Source of the DNA: an uncultured Bacteroidota bacterium
GTDB taxonomy: Bacteria; Bacteroidota; Bacteroidia; Flavobacteriales; Flavobacteriaceae
Direction of reading: 5' to 3'
DNA length: 64,000 bases
Assembly: GCA_902619855.1 (NCBI GenBank)
Contig: CACNGE010000002.1
Location: forward strand, 1-64,000
Below are positions 60,501-64,000 of the stretch, piece by piece (the stretch's first letter is position 1; the number at the start of each line of letters is the position of its first letter). A program made the position numbers and the translations under genes. A model generated the notes under the pieces. It was not told where the DNA came from, did not search any database, and saw nothing but the letters and a program-made list of their open reading frames with translations.

Positions 60501-61391
60501 TGAGGACCCGTTCAATGTAATTGTTGGGTCTGTATCGTCTACAACATTAACTATTCTTACCTTTTGGGCTGCTGAATTCCCAGATTCGTCGCTGACATTG
60601 TATGTGACTGTGTACGAGCCAACAGTTGAGGTGTCAACAGTATTACCCCCAACTACAACTGCTAGTCCAGTATCATAGTTATCTGTGGCTGTTGCGCCTT
60701 CATCATTATAGGTGGCACCTAAAGTAATTGTGGCTGGGTTATCGCCTGTGATGTCAATAGTTGGTGAAGTTGTGTCTACAACATTAACGATGCGTTGCAC
60801 TGTACTAACATTTCCAGAGCTATCCAAAGCACTGTAGGTGATGGTGTAAGATGCTACTACTTCCTCAGTTACTGTTCCACTTGTGACAATAGAATTGGTA
60901 ACTGAAAAGCTTGGGTCATAATTGTCAGTAGCCGTGGCGCCAAGCTCATAATAGGTAGATCCCACCTCAATCGAAATTGGACTTGAGCCTGTAATTGCAA
61001 CAACAGGTGGTTGACTATCAACAACACGGATTATACGAGTTTTGCTCGCAGAATTTCCATCTGAATCTGTAACACTGTAAATAACATTGTAATCCCCAAT
61101 TACATTAGTGTTAACTCCTGAAACTCCAGAGACCGTAATGGCACTCGTCAAATCTGCATCAACATCTTCATCGTCCTGAGCAGTAGCTCCTAACTCTGAA
61201 TAAATAGATCCAACTTCAATAATTTGGATATCAGTTACATTGAGTGTAATAACTGGAGGATTGACTAGGGAAGAGATTGTTGAACCACTAGGAAAGTTAT
61301 TCGCCGAGACTGACAGCAAGCTGAAAAGACCAATAAAGTATGGCGCAACTAAACGAACTAAACGGTTTGAAATCGCTTCAGGTTTCATCAA
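39537..61391 (-). CDS. Giant (7,284 aa) type IX-secreted modular surface adhesin-like protein
   Basis: Uninterrupted 21.9 kb ORF; hydrophobic N-terminus, tandem Ig-like/PKD-like repeats, SprB-like repeats, PKD domain, C-terminal gliding-motility-associated sorting domain TILMPNAFSPNGDNINEIIGPVF...VEFYIYNNQGILIYQ. Confidence 0.93.
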   Translation of the reverse strand: MMKPEAISNRLVRLVAPYFIGLFSLLSVSANNFPSGSTISSLVNPPVITLNVTDIQIIEVGSIYSELGATAQDDEDVDADLTSAITVSGVSGVNTNVIGDYNVIYSVTDSDGNSASKTRIIRVVDSQPPVVAITGSSPISIEVGSTYYELGATATDNYDPSFSVTNSIVTSGTVTEEVVASYTITYSALDSSGNVSTVQRIVNVVDTTSPTIDITGDNPATITLGATYNDEGATATDNYDTGLAVVVGGNTVDTSTVGSYTVTYNVSDESGNSAAQKVRIVNVVDDTDPTITLNGSSTITHEVGTTYVDPGATANDNYDGDLSSEITTNINLNPNTLGTYTIEYTVEDSSNNIAQEQRTVQVVDTVDPLISLVGDTTVSIEFQMTYTDAGATAIDNYDGNLNNSLTSSSTVNTGVLGTYLFTYTVSDSSSNTALVSRTVSVVDTTPPVITLNGPDEVNLQVGDSYSDGGATAVDVHDGDVTSDISTVSSVDTSTVGVYYVTYTVSDNEGNNTQATRTVVVGSPPVISLQGANPLQLEAGSTYVELGANAFDIPDGDVSDQISISESINTSVLGSYSVQYSIIDSDGNSTVLFRAVQVSDTTSPSIELIGNEQMTIEVNGSFADPGATATDTFEGDLTDQISDSGTVDTTSLGNYTITYQVSDSSGNTAIVSREVSVSDTTAPVISLTGSSPVTIEVGTTYADEGATATDDFQGDLTASISDLSNVDSTTVGTYSVVYNVSDSSGNAANQVTRIVEVVDSQAPALSFVGGAAITHEAKTVFNIPNDVTATDVYDGDLTSAVVVSGIVNQDLVGSYNLSYSVTDGSGNTGQLSRTVNVVDTTNPEITLTGDNPLYINLGQTYIDPGYSASDNYDGNITSTVVESGLVDTSAEGTYFRNYNVSDSSSNAASQQIREVIVGSPPVITLNGNNPMYLEYQEVYVEPNATATDGGVNLSNSISISGSVNENQLGNYNIIYSVTDSDGNSVTETREVIVRDTTKPVITLNGDAAQTIEFGNSYNEEGAIATDNYDSSLAVTSSGTVNTSLLGTYTIDYQATDSQGNVADVVTRTVNLVDTQAPVMSLIGDLSQTIQVKSSYTELGVSTIDNYDLSIPFSSVTVTGSVDINTVGTYSIDYDVSDSSGNNAVTITRTVVVEDTEAPVIILAGDADITLEADSPYSDAGASVTDNYNTGLTASVDLSSLDLTTVGVYTLTYSVSDSSGNAATPVYRTITIVDTQAPTITLVGNPTIDIQAGTTYVDPGFTATDIYDGDLTAQVLVTGTVDTSILGAITLSYDVSDSSNNDAPTKTRTVRVVDTTKPVITLQGADEILLEVGDSFTEPGYTATDNYDGIITNNVIVANSVDTTTPGQYIITYNLVDSQGNIADEKTRTIVVGSPPNITLNGPSVITIEVGNIYTDQGALASDDDDGSLGSTSDTPSLISVNGVDDVNTGLIGIYYIQYSVTDSDGNTTIVQRTVNVVDTTPPTITLGDDSDIEIEVFSDPYVDNTIVTVSDNYDSATTLTPSDVVVTDNINENVVGTYTISFNLVDSSANAASTKIRTVRVVDTTAPELILIGDSTIFISKGSVYTEQGATATDNYDGVITGDVITSGNVNNNQIGTYTITYNVKDAAENLAAPIIRTVIVGPNVDATATPNPACFGETVTLGSTNTDLVDENGDAYRFEWSATPSTGTLLDTQHIITVSVTQNTIFRLEVYDVNDVLVGSDESEVEVNPLPVYTIQSNTTLCAGDTIDLGDGINAETGFTYQWSSLNGYSSTLANPPPHTPTADDTFTLTVTSDAGCQDTQSFDVVVVDKPVISFIDDDFTICEGETFTITTGVATVQNSDNYVWSAPAGHGSFDSPTSLTPIFTPSEVAENAGVVTLTLTATDQSPCTGSKSESITLNITPLGNISLSPVNAVVCSSEVIELDITGANYDATSLVASPVSAIVNTATNKIFYSPTNTDIVNGFVDITVNASPLSPCTLPLISPTQRINITPEAEVAIANSPLVVCYDPSTPQFFSLATIGATISNFDSFTWEDMGGGGSFSAGNTADPMSWSYQPGSNAIDTGSTQLKLTAVPNNPCSSTPEMEAFLTVILDQNPEIIVKTGDKILCEGVFNEITSDIIDYENDTLSSFAWTGGDGTFVSSSSKFPFYRPGPTDLSTGVVTLVVTVTPDSGGCSTAVSQPIEFIVNKNKIVNLGPSIDMCESDGTIFLEGDFITDSSSPPNVINPTTGITWGILNNDGDGTFSETTALNPVYTPGTLDIDRGQVTLQMTYNDGSCNDISDTVILNIVRTPFADLGTDIEICAGESLPIIGTIVRPAGASIQWGVIPDASGLSLQNDTSLFPTLVADSNASGTYQLTLQVNPEIIDGVNCGAQIVESVDVQVTPPPTVQLTGNPVICQGNDFTYDVNEITIAATNSSGFVWSTLGDGTFDGGNTTSTLERPTYTPGNSDINAGNVDLRLDVLPNADCHTGEYFDTINLEITPVPSIQGPNEIEFCKTNPLVVDIGSYLSLDNQNQFSYVWTSSSGVAAGTFSGSGLSATYTPSSFDIDRKSVVLTLVATQASCSASATKNITVYFLDLPEVDAGPDEVILCEDEVNYQTVGSYTVDPRVTSGVSYVWSTSGDGEFSPSNTETDPLYIPGPNDRLKRKVDNNSVGVQLTFKLVSTGTCEVEIQDSVELFFEPKPEISLPADFEICGNLTPSLSANVNGFVDESSYFWTTSGDGTFNGSDQNTSTDDTPTYFPGTNDLSTGNVTITVSVNGKNACSSTTVQDSQTITFIAQPTAEAGPDTTICETGGVIDVENTVAEPATNYSQLEWTIVDGSTFGTINNANTLSPELIPAADAVTQGFVTLQLTVYPTNHSTCDQTSGLCCGVATDTVRVNIQKEPVILIPSNQEICQNDTFTIFNDQVQIQNIPSYTIQWTHDGAGVLTNSDTLTPTYTPTTSETGDVTLTMSITPANPNVCTGLDPVVRSFVLTIEPLPVVYAGDDITLCQGEIHTTQSADVDFTTNFQWSHDGFGSFTPNNSSENVTYTPNDQDYVRGYVVLTLTATPEGNCTGKPDVVDSFRITYSPPPTVEVLVGDTNADGVEEYPSSFCGSESYTFDAAQVVGQNVVSYNWETIGGDGTFSDDTDEQTPTYTPGDGDKANGSVTMRVTAVGQGGCAVDTFDFDLTILPEPSLDLLSSPSSVCINSTINLEATTNLLAGDYNILWSVNPADGVITQGGNTLTPTFEPNRTGIATITATLSSNDPCATQNIIKTIDVDVVGLPEITANTFPADDEICFDERVTISGVTTNAFVDRVEWQARDENGNLVGTFSNATILNPLYTPEPFTSTELNENQVVTLTMTAYAITPCTADTLKSFTLTLTPAPKVNNADTLWGTASVCAGENDLYTTEVADLSHYESYAWTSATSADGEWFNQNSLQPSYRPSQDEIDAGEFTLVLTVNGNGVCDQIQEQKTIQIVDVPIVDLPTSLEVCHPATPFDPVIGFELTPDVLANFAPSAASTTGIKWSTGGSGFFSNNVLDAINNVNDLGDPSNSYSTIYYPSSDDYTNGQVIITLTAYPESPCATAITDAMTLTFTEEPTVNVGGPYSICEDGTTIDLIGTVINGNGLEWSTSTNGIFQNSGGSSSTVGNTTYELGSDDYTNGFVTLTLTAGGNGVCGSKTEQITIPITKKPVVEDPLGDIELCVGEIYEFAEISVVNYESYVWSTTDGNGTLTNTTSDSTGILKYTPDSNNLDTGTLEFYLTVTPVDPCLTPVTFTKRLIYYPEIEVNVQDPFEFCQDEGDSFTVTATANNYSNVQWSVLSPGSGVLTNSTNLEVTYEPSNADWRRGDVTLELTVQPDPIDICGPTTRQIVVDLIADPQVDISASLDGSGSDDAVICLGQAHLITVVKDYTYDQDQLGPQRKSTYVWTTNGLGIIDYDPNDPTNNVTYLPDPADTVVDLTLTVTNPEDTTVVGGCDRITSDTLTLTVTPNPTADAGPNQTLCVGDDIVVAGTVTNEDSIQWAAYFNDTYLTTPETASGIFTTTGDYSTVFTPASDGVYQDAISRGGIVIELTAVSENSCGEVSDFMVAQFDQKPVILFGDQNGNGLIDGLESDITEITFCEGQSIDLSFIYPNVLNGQNYRWTSPSTGGTFNGNSTSNILNPIYEPSQNDIDTGSVVLRLEVDPTGACSSITDEQFFKEITVLIESNPTLDVIPVHEVCEVYFDPVANELKPTLFTIPGTTTNYPENIEWVTVPAVNNPYALIISGTENSLEPTVEIKSDQIPNDGAQVTLRAIVSSNCGTNQIIKDVLLNINPKPYMEINTSEEVCKGDNSYTLNTSPNPEVDYYQNVLWYVKSGNGILEKSTKTSLTPTYIPAANETGDVIITLTYDAVGECTFSSFIDYTLRIVDEPSVSLEPLSGQMFACNDDDYVLIQGTTSNSSKVSFSTINAAGTFYTDIDLTIESSELNLNGDEGEVFNIYFQPTNEDKESGSVDVIVTAEPIGVNCPQNAIDVVNIEFNLAPIVDAGPEEIFVCDDSPVIILENAIVSNEVSFAWSTTGSGTFEGDPLNRTYIPSVSDLSRDSAADPIILTLSAVGKDGCSEASDEIRFTINKSPTVDIPFDNYEHCALQDLDLSLLSSEIKAFNYSQVEWSHDGEGDFVNSNILKPIYKPEGSDFNRIVTLTVIVYGEGGCSAKTVEDKFEVEFSQPASVDYQIEGVTLTENLEICEGEDSILLDGVVYENVTTSNWTISPNTIDGYIGSGYFLNNGDITQPASYFPTETDFNNGKVTLTITVSNEGDCDPVDKSIVLDLIKRPVITTNNTLFSVCESDPQVQITGVNYINAGKLSVDPLSPDDILWTIVRYPDPVNSYKGQGEIQPGTETTNTPIYIPAGNDFDNSVFLQLTVNGQGDCPNFIDTKIFEIRFVDEVIIDAGSPGSICEGEDFQVSGAQISGISINNVVWRAVRRVTGGPDVPADGSFDYPNSLLPIYTPGPQDIANGEVKLILESTGASNVCGNDDDYVLVQIDPIVDVYAGPDFEFCSTYNGGVIDINGWSSRFNSSSWVKVNLDGTETTTGITEIGDADVRYTLQPEDISDGSVTLRITSSGSGQCSVSGVDDVTITISEGVNESNSSAGELGSICSGESFPININNDVFLDIDGSDIESIEWKKGAGANGDITNPTSLLGAVYVPSTTDSNVTLELHVTLKSLPAVSYTMPDGRNGVYNFNCNPRTVILTKELIVASDLINSGASISGGDNPICTDAAFEEFSITNLDNAITYNWTIPSNATLVDTIGDGKTIHVSFENYTQNVDESITVTATNGCSGQVITLNKDIEIYSEPLLTLDSATSTEAQELCLGDDIVDIVYLLDGGAKNLQSELEITFFDGANEISALNLPISNFSFDQLSNVVTTSGKYTDATQAGIYTYQIKYADTESCFTTDILAQGSLTLRAPPTLSLSSVSSSENQGPICSGDDIIPIEYDNTGVSVMISWSTGAKPIGIDYNQNANPFVISGSPVVQPGEASSTFTYTIIPIDSSGCEGLPQSGSIIVDAPSPVEPSNLNLNNEIYCEGENVSFTFFLSDNLTAPLPITYTTQDYDISGAPDGPADISGINPPGFVPYWDFNQSKLIISGAPSSGPNVRRSYSFEIDISSQANACTTALTTNPGGSFFISQSPTLSLYGNQLDISGSLEFTGNKNQALCESIPLKPIFIKVDGTNNAPVATGLPIGISQPTPHPDDPTVYILEGTPSNSNSENEYNYEIVLESEYGCTETFTGTIYLDKNYDIILESAPLTANQEICGNSNLQPISYRYTPGIADADVSWSVYEIGNPTVTNNQKPSGISVNDSGSVITIDGSASAIDINGDGTINQNIVSFTILTTTPNGCTDTSGNLVQESESGEFKVTPLPTLVRTSPSATASKCEGEYIEIEFEASSNVQPIISWSQNLVGNNLIVEPDTNNVWRIKGTIDNITDNLSLDYSLIMKDITSQCESVPVLGTVYVENKHELNLISGSNLQDICEGSDINPIVYEYSGGASSVQTSTLPSGLTPFIDSSNKTITISGTPTSQISADTQKVFTIQTLGSGGLCEKVIDTIKINLTPKPRFANAALNYIVCEGESLPNIEFGLLDGANEVNVSWDKNPSGIIDDPVDFTIPSNPIFRFSGTPTGVTEDTVYTYTLTAFNSLTNCQSDSIQGTITVENSHQLTRNIGPAEQEICEGEDIQQIVYQWGGGATSAQVIGLPAGLRVDTDSNNNTVTISGSPTMLLTQDENLEFVVQSINNSDSCNAKVDTLSVRMIKKPSIQISSGSRVQTGICEGDSIAPIEFRIFDGATNPVIVWDNNISPPGSVYLEETDTANGIYTLQGAVDGFANDQTYNYSIKSINQSKGCESIEITGSLSVQKGHKLVRTQGSNNQTICEGEAIEPITFKFSEGAVSASPVNIPPGLDWIINGDELLISGIPISTDVDELTIKTFVVESIGNSCTPDPQTVTISIEPDAEVNLESPAQTRIQDVCQGFAIEDITYSFAGGAVDVIWNGLPSGLEIEKVYDLIDPDKISRLDITGTPNIAVLTDTTFDYTIKALNSNGCNQQEQSGSITVKANAELSLLSTSLSQNQTVCVGEDILPINIGYENSLPPSVSGMPAGLYTDNATPGVLKIRGQVDDLQLGNPNRTITVVGTNTNGCQSQEIIININVEPSFDIKPAIEVQNPLDVGNPSGASFVKNITCYDSNDGEILVNLEGGSSTTVYNYVWNGPNNYVNTTQNNHIKNLSKGTYIVEVEAQGARGCSITQTYTITEPEPINIIENEIRPVTCTGSEDGLISVTVNGGNDNFYRNFIWEVLQENQSCTTYTIRLRDNDNDGIFDIIDADKNNDGILDEPGTDDNANGIIDDADNDTNYSFGIVRYQSCDGLDVKNNIIRGEFSANGIYQICAIPNTVSAEATLDHDLDPSTQPIAPVTISGGTSSCSAGTWTRIDRLKGSSLASGLDEGIYRLTVVEGPDLNDIESNDLESLRNNPDMCIEERIFELPKDQILYGSVRVDDTYCSLSGGYIDIDVNQSAGDIYFIYDGVRVPSTDVEIIAAEFAINTYRVLIQNPNSNGSFEIRNATGCGVVVAQDLLDTNVITPIINYSSPELEKYGTISERSNVLFTLAGNTSYYRVEWDFGDASPIAAGERVSHQYFADGTYTVTVYVYNASGCYTSSTKEIIIGKGYTILMPNAFSPNGDNINEIIGPVFTGLKAVEFYIYNNQGILIYQEFVSEDNLSPNGTIEIMGWDGENSDPSSNFYIYKIIGTRINEELVTRTGTVFLIE
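39540..39838 (-). other. C-terminal type IX sorting domain (gliding-motility-associated, type B-like) of the giant protein
   Basis: ILMPNAFSPNGDNINE...GLKAVEFYIYNNQGILIYQEFV...IEIMGWDGENSDPSSNFYIYKIIG. Confidence 0.85.
41376..45386 (-). repeat. Third repeat class of the giant protein (about 13 units, roughly 95-130 aa)
   Basis: Units start (I/V/L/Y/K)C.G/E.I.PI.. and contain LPxGL...ISGTP; manual segmentation. Confidence 0.75.
45387..56465 (-). repeat. PKD-like tandem repeats of the giant protein (about 35 units, roughly 90-115 aa)
   Basis: Units start ICEGE-like, then VWS..GDGTF, (T/I)YTPG..D...G.VTLTLT and a second Cys; manual segmentation. Confidence 0.8.
56466..61259 (-). repeat. 20 tandem DUF5011/Ig-like repeats (77-87 aa each) of the giant protein
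   Basis: Each unit: PPVITLNG...IEVGxTYxDxGATATDNYDGDLT...VDTSxVGTYTITYxVSDSSGN.A...RTVxVVDTT. Confidence 0.92.
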
Positions 61392-61475
61392 GTCCTTGGT
61401 TCAAATTTTAGCTAAATTAGTCAATAAATTTTTTATACACTGTAAAACCACTGATTTTAACACCTTTACAAAACA

Positions 61476-61505
61476 AAAAAAGCCCCCCATTTTCAGGAAA
61501 GCTTC
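61476..61505 (-). terminator. Possible minus-strand terminator between tRNA-Asp and the giant gene
   Basis: Minus strand AGCTTTCC-TGAAAAT-GGGGGGCT followed by TTTTTT; the stem contains G-U pairs. Confidence 0.45.
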
Positions 61506-61591
61506 TCATTGGCTCTCTTACGAACCTCTTGAAAACCAGTGGTTTACAAGCAACACAACATCTTAAAATCTTTACTTTTCAAAGTAATTTG

Positions 61592-61665
61592 CGGTCTGGA
61601 CGGGACTCGAACCCGCGACCCCATGCGTGACAGGCATGTATTCTAACCAACTGAACTACCAGACC
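61592..61665 (-). tRNA. tRNA-Asp (GTC)
   Basis: Reverse complement GGTCTGGTAGTTCAGTTGGTTAGAATACATGCCTGTCACGCATGGGGTCGCGGGTTCGAGTCCCGTCCAGACCG; anticodon loop CTGTCAC; 7 bp acceptor and T-arm present. Confidence 0.96.
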
Positions 61666-61728
61666 TAGTCGTGCGGCTGCAAATATACATCGCATTTTTC
61701 ATAACACAAACACTCTTACCAAAGTATC

Positions 61729-62046
61729 CTATAATGCACCCTCAATGGCATCTGCATACACTTGTTTCGGAGATACCCCTACTTTTCGATCAACCAACTC
61801 TCCATTCTTAAACAACAGGACTGTGGGTATGTTGCGAACGCCATATTTTGCAGCAAATTCTTGGTTGCTGTCAACATCCACCTTGCCAACAACTGCTTTG
61901 CCGTCGTATTCGTTGCTCAGCTCATCAATGATGGGTCCAACCATGCGGCAAGGACCACACCATGCTGCCCAAAAATCAACCAATACAGGTTTGTCTGACT
62001 GCAATACTACTGAATCAAAAGTTGCATCTGTTATTTCTAAAGCCAT
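61729..62046 (-). CDS. trxA: Thioredoxin
   Basis: ORF 61729..62094; likely start MALEITDATFDSVVLQ (62046). VDFWAAWCGPCRMVGPIIDEL, RNIPTVLLFKNGE. Confidence 0.95.
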   Translation of the reverse strand: MALEITDATFDSVVLQSDKPVLVDFWAAWCGPCRMVGPIIDELSNEYDGKAVVGKVDVDSNQEFAAKYGVRNIPTVLLFKNGELVDRKVGVSPKQVYADAIEGAL

Positions 62047-62065
62047 TTTTATTTTTTTTATGCCA

Positions 62066-62094
62066 CAAAAATACTGTTTTAAAATCTTTTTCAA
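62066..62094 (-). promoter_or_regulatory. Candidate Bacteroidota-type promoter of trxA
   Basis: Minus strand TTG - 18 nt - TATTTTTG, 20 nt from the -7 box to ATG 62046. Confidence 0.5.
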
Positions 62095-62138
62095 CTCAAA
62101 AATAAGTGATTTTACCTACCCCATTTTTCGTAAAATTA

Positions 62139-64000
62139 CTAATTCAGCTTAAAATGAATTTGCTGTTTATCCAAATCTTCTAACAGCTCCTTACTGATGT
62201 TTATTTTCTTCTTTCGACTGTGCATAACAAGTTTGATTTGTTCATTCAATTCATAAAATGCAATATCGAGTTTGTGATTTCCCTTGTGGGCTTTTATGGT
62301 TTTACTCAAATTCGACAACTTTTCCTTTTCAAACTGATTAATATTGATTTTTAAAGTGAGTTTTTTTGCATAGGTACTTATGGTATCCTGCAACTGTCGA
62401 AAATCGATAAATTGAACACGTGGATCACCCTTCTTTCCTGTATCCTGATTCATCCAACCAGGTCGTACAAAGGCCTTGACATGAACAAAATTATTTTCTA
62501 CCAAATGATGGCGAAATTTTAAATACTCTTCTCCAAAAATTCGAAAGCTAAAGGTATCTTCAAAGTCCTCCAATTGAAATATTGCCCATCCCTTTCCGTT
62601 TTTGGATACCCGATGATCGACCTCCCCTATGATACCCCCAAATGTCAATTCCTTATTCACCAATGGAGCCAATTCGTTAAACAACCTAACGCGTGCATTG
62701 CAAAAATGAGTGAAACTATGAGAAAAATCATCTAGCGGATGCCCTGAAAGATAAATCCCAACCACTTCTTTTTCTTGCTTCAATTCGTGCAGTTTTCCCC
62801 ATGGTTCACAATCTGGCATTTCCGGCTCGCTTAAAGATAACCCATTTTCGTCTCCAAACATGCTGACTTGAGATGAGTTTTGATGCTTCTGATAATTGGC
62901 CCCAAACCGAAGTACTTTTTCCAAAAAAGAAACCCCGTCCCCTTTGTCTTGAAAGTATTGCGCTCGGTGGTCGTCGCTCAAGGAATCTAGACCCCCCGCA
63001 AGGATCAAGCCATCAAATGTTTTCTTGTTGACAGCACGCAAATCCACACGCTTCACCATGTCGAAAAGTGAATGATATGACTTCTCTTTTCTGCCTTCAA
63101 CTATACTGTCAACTGCCCCACGACCTACGCCCTTAATAGCTCCCATTCCAAACCTAATGGCATTGTCATTGTTCACTGTAAACTTGTAAAAAGATTCATT
63201 GACGTCAGGACCCAAAACTGGAATGCCCATGCGTCTGCACTCTTCCATAAAAAAGCTCACTTGCTTAATGTCGTTCATGTTGTTGGAGAGCACAGCTGCC
63301 ATATACTCTGCTGGATAATTCGCCTTCAGGAATGCCGTTTGGTAGGCAATCCAAGCATAGCATGTAGAGTGTGACTTGTTAAACGCATAAGAGGCAAAGG
63401 CTTCCCAATCCTTCCATATTTTCTCAAGAATTTCTGCATCATAACCCCTATCTTTGCCGCCATTGATAAATTTTGGTTTAAGTTTTTCAAGTAATGAGAA
63501 AATCTTTTTCCCCATGGCTTTTCTCAAAACATCTGCCTCACCCTTCGTAAAACCAGCTAAATCCTGTGACAACAACATCACCTGCTCTTGATAGACAGTG
63601 ATGCCATAGGTCTGCTTCAAGTGTTGCTGCATTTCTGGCAGATCATATTGGATTTTTTCTTCGCCATTTTTTCGACGAATAAAACTGGGGATATACTCCA
63701 AGGGTCCTGGACGATACAATGCATTCATAGCGATGAGATCCTCAAATTTGTTTGGTTTAAGCTCTCGCAAATAGCGTTGCATGCCTACACTTTCATACTG
63801 AAAAATTCCAACAGTTTCTCCGCGCTGAAACAAGCTGTATGTCGGCTCATCATCCAAAGGGAAATCATCTGGATTCAGACTCACATTGTGCCGATACTTG
63901 ATTAACTTTACAGTGTCTTTGATCAGTGTGAGTGTTTTGAGACCTAAAAAGTCCATTTTCAATAGGCCTGCACTTTCCACAACTGCATTGTCATACTGCG
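62139..64000 (-). CDS. dnaE: DNA polymerase III subunit alpha (3' part; 5' end outside the window)
   Basis: ESAGLLKMDFLGLKTLTLI, LYRPGPLEYIPSFIRRK, YQEQVMLLSQDLAGFTKGEADVLRKAMGKK, FNKSHSTCYAWIAYQTAFLKANYPAEYMAA. Confidence 0.96.
   Translation of the reverse strand, partial: QYDNAVVESAGLLKMDFLGLKTLTLIKDTVKLIKYRHNVSLNPDDFPLDDEPTYSLFQRGETVGIFQYESVGMQRYLRELKPNKFEDLIAMNALYRPGPLEYIPSFIRRKNGEEKIQYDLPEMQQHLKQTYGITVYQEQVMLLSQDLAGFTKGEADVLRKAMGKKIFSLLEKLKPKFINGGKDRGYDAEILEKIWKDWEAFASYAFNKSHSTCYAWIAYQTAFLKANYPAEYMAAVLSNNMNDIKQVSFFMEECRRMGIPVLGPDVNESFYKFTVNNDNAIRFGMGAIKGVGRGAVDSIVEGRKEKSYHSLFDMVKRVDLRAVNKKTFDGLILAGGLDSLSDDHRAQYFQDKGDGVSFLEKVLRFGANYQKHQNSSQVSMFGDENGLSLSEPEMPDCEPWGKLHELKQEKEVVGIYLSGHPLDDFSHSFTHFCNARVRLFNELAPLVNKELTFGGIIGEVDHRVSKNGKGWAIFQLEDFEDTFSFRIFGEEYLKFRHHLVENNFVHVKAFVRPGWMNQDTGKKGDPRVQFIDFRQLQDTISTYAKKLTLKININQFEKEKLSNLSKTIKAHKGNHKLDIAFYELNEQIKLVMHSRKKKINISKELLEDLDKQQIHFKLN

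Noticed and set aside
56466-61259. Regularly spaced repeats of about 237 bp that could suggest a CRISPR or non-coding satellite array
   Set aside because: The periodicity is at protein level inside one uninterrupted ORF, units diverge strongly in DNA, and there are no short identical repeats with spacers.
39537-61391. A 22 kb ORF as a nonribosomal peptide or polyketide synthase
   Set aside because: No adenylation, condensation, ketosynthase or carrier motifs; content is entirely repeat domains with a type IX sorting domain.
61391-61665. tRNA-Asp next to the giant locus as a genomic-island insertion site
   Set aside because: No integrase, no direct repeat of the tRNA 3' end was noticed, and the other side is ordinary trxA-dnaE; not supported from this window.

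Overview
This is a 64 kb window from a Bacteroidota (Flavobacteriia-like) chromosome, mostly conserved housekeeping genes plus one very large accessory surface-protein locus. Left to right: topA - arginase-like - gldK - gldL - gldM - gldN (minus strand; gldN runs off the left edge); a decayed SulP permease; miaB - sigma54 activator - lptE - hypothetical - secG - groES - groEL - GAF protein - purH; mreB - mreC - mreD - mrdA - rodA; an ABC permease and a tail-specific protease (minus strand); surE - hypothetical - lpxB - NlpC/P60; a thioredoxin-like protein and a POT transporter (minus strand); HMG-CoA reductase and a GHMP kinase; and an MscS-type channel. A 26.4 kb minus-strand cluster (34999-61391) follows. 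It holds a 7,284-residue type IX-secreted adhesin-like protein, a PorP/SprF-family protein, an uncharacterised lipoprotein and a DUF5723-like outer-membrane protein. The window ends with tRNA-Asp, trxA and the 3' part of dnaE. The observations most worth following up are: (1) the nested repeat architecture of the giant protein, with 20 Cys-free Ig-like repeats in four blocks, about 35 Cys-paired PKD-like units and about 13 units of a third class; (2) a near-consensus sigma54 promoter in front of groESL, downstream of a PspF-like activator gene in the same gene run; (3) a SulP pseudogene; and (4) an orphan promoter/terminator pair that could encode a small RNA. No CRISPR array, transposase, integrase or rRNA was found. 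Product names come from motif recognition by eye; no database search was run.
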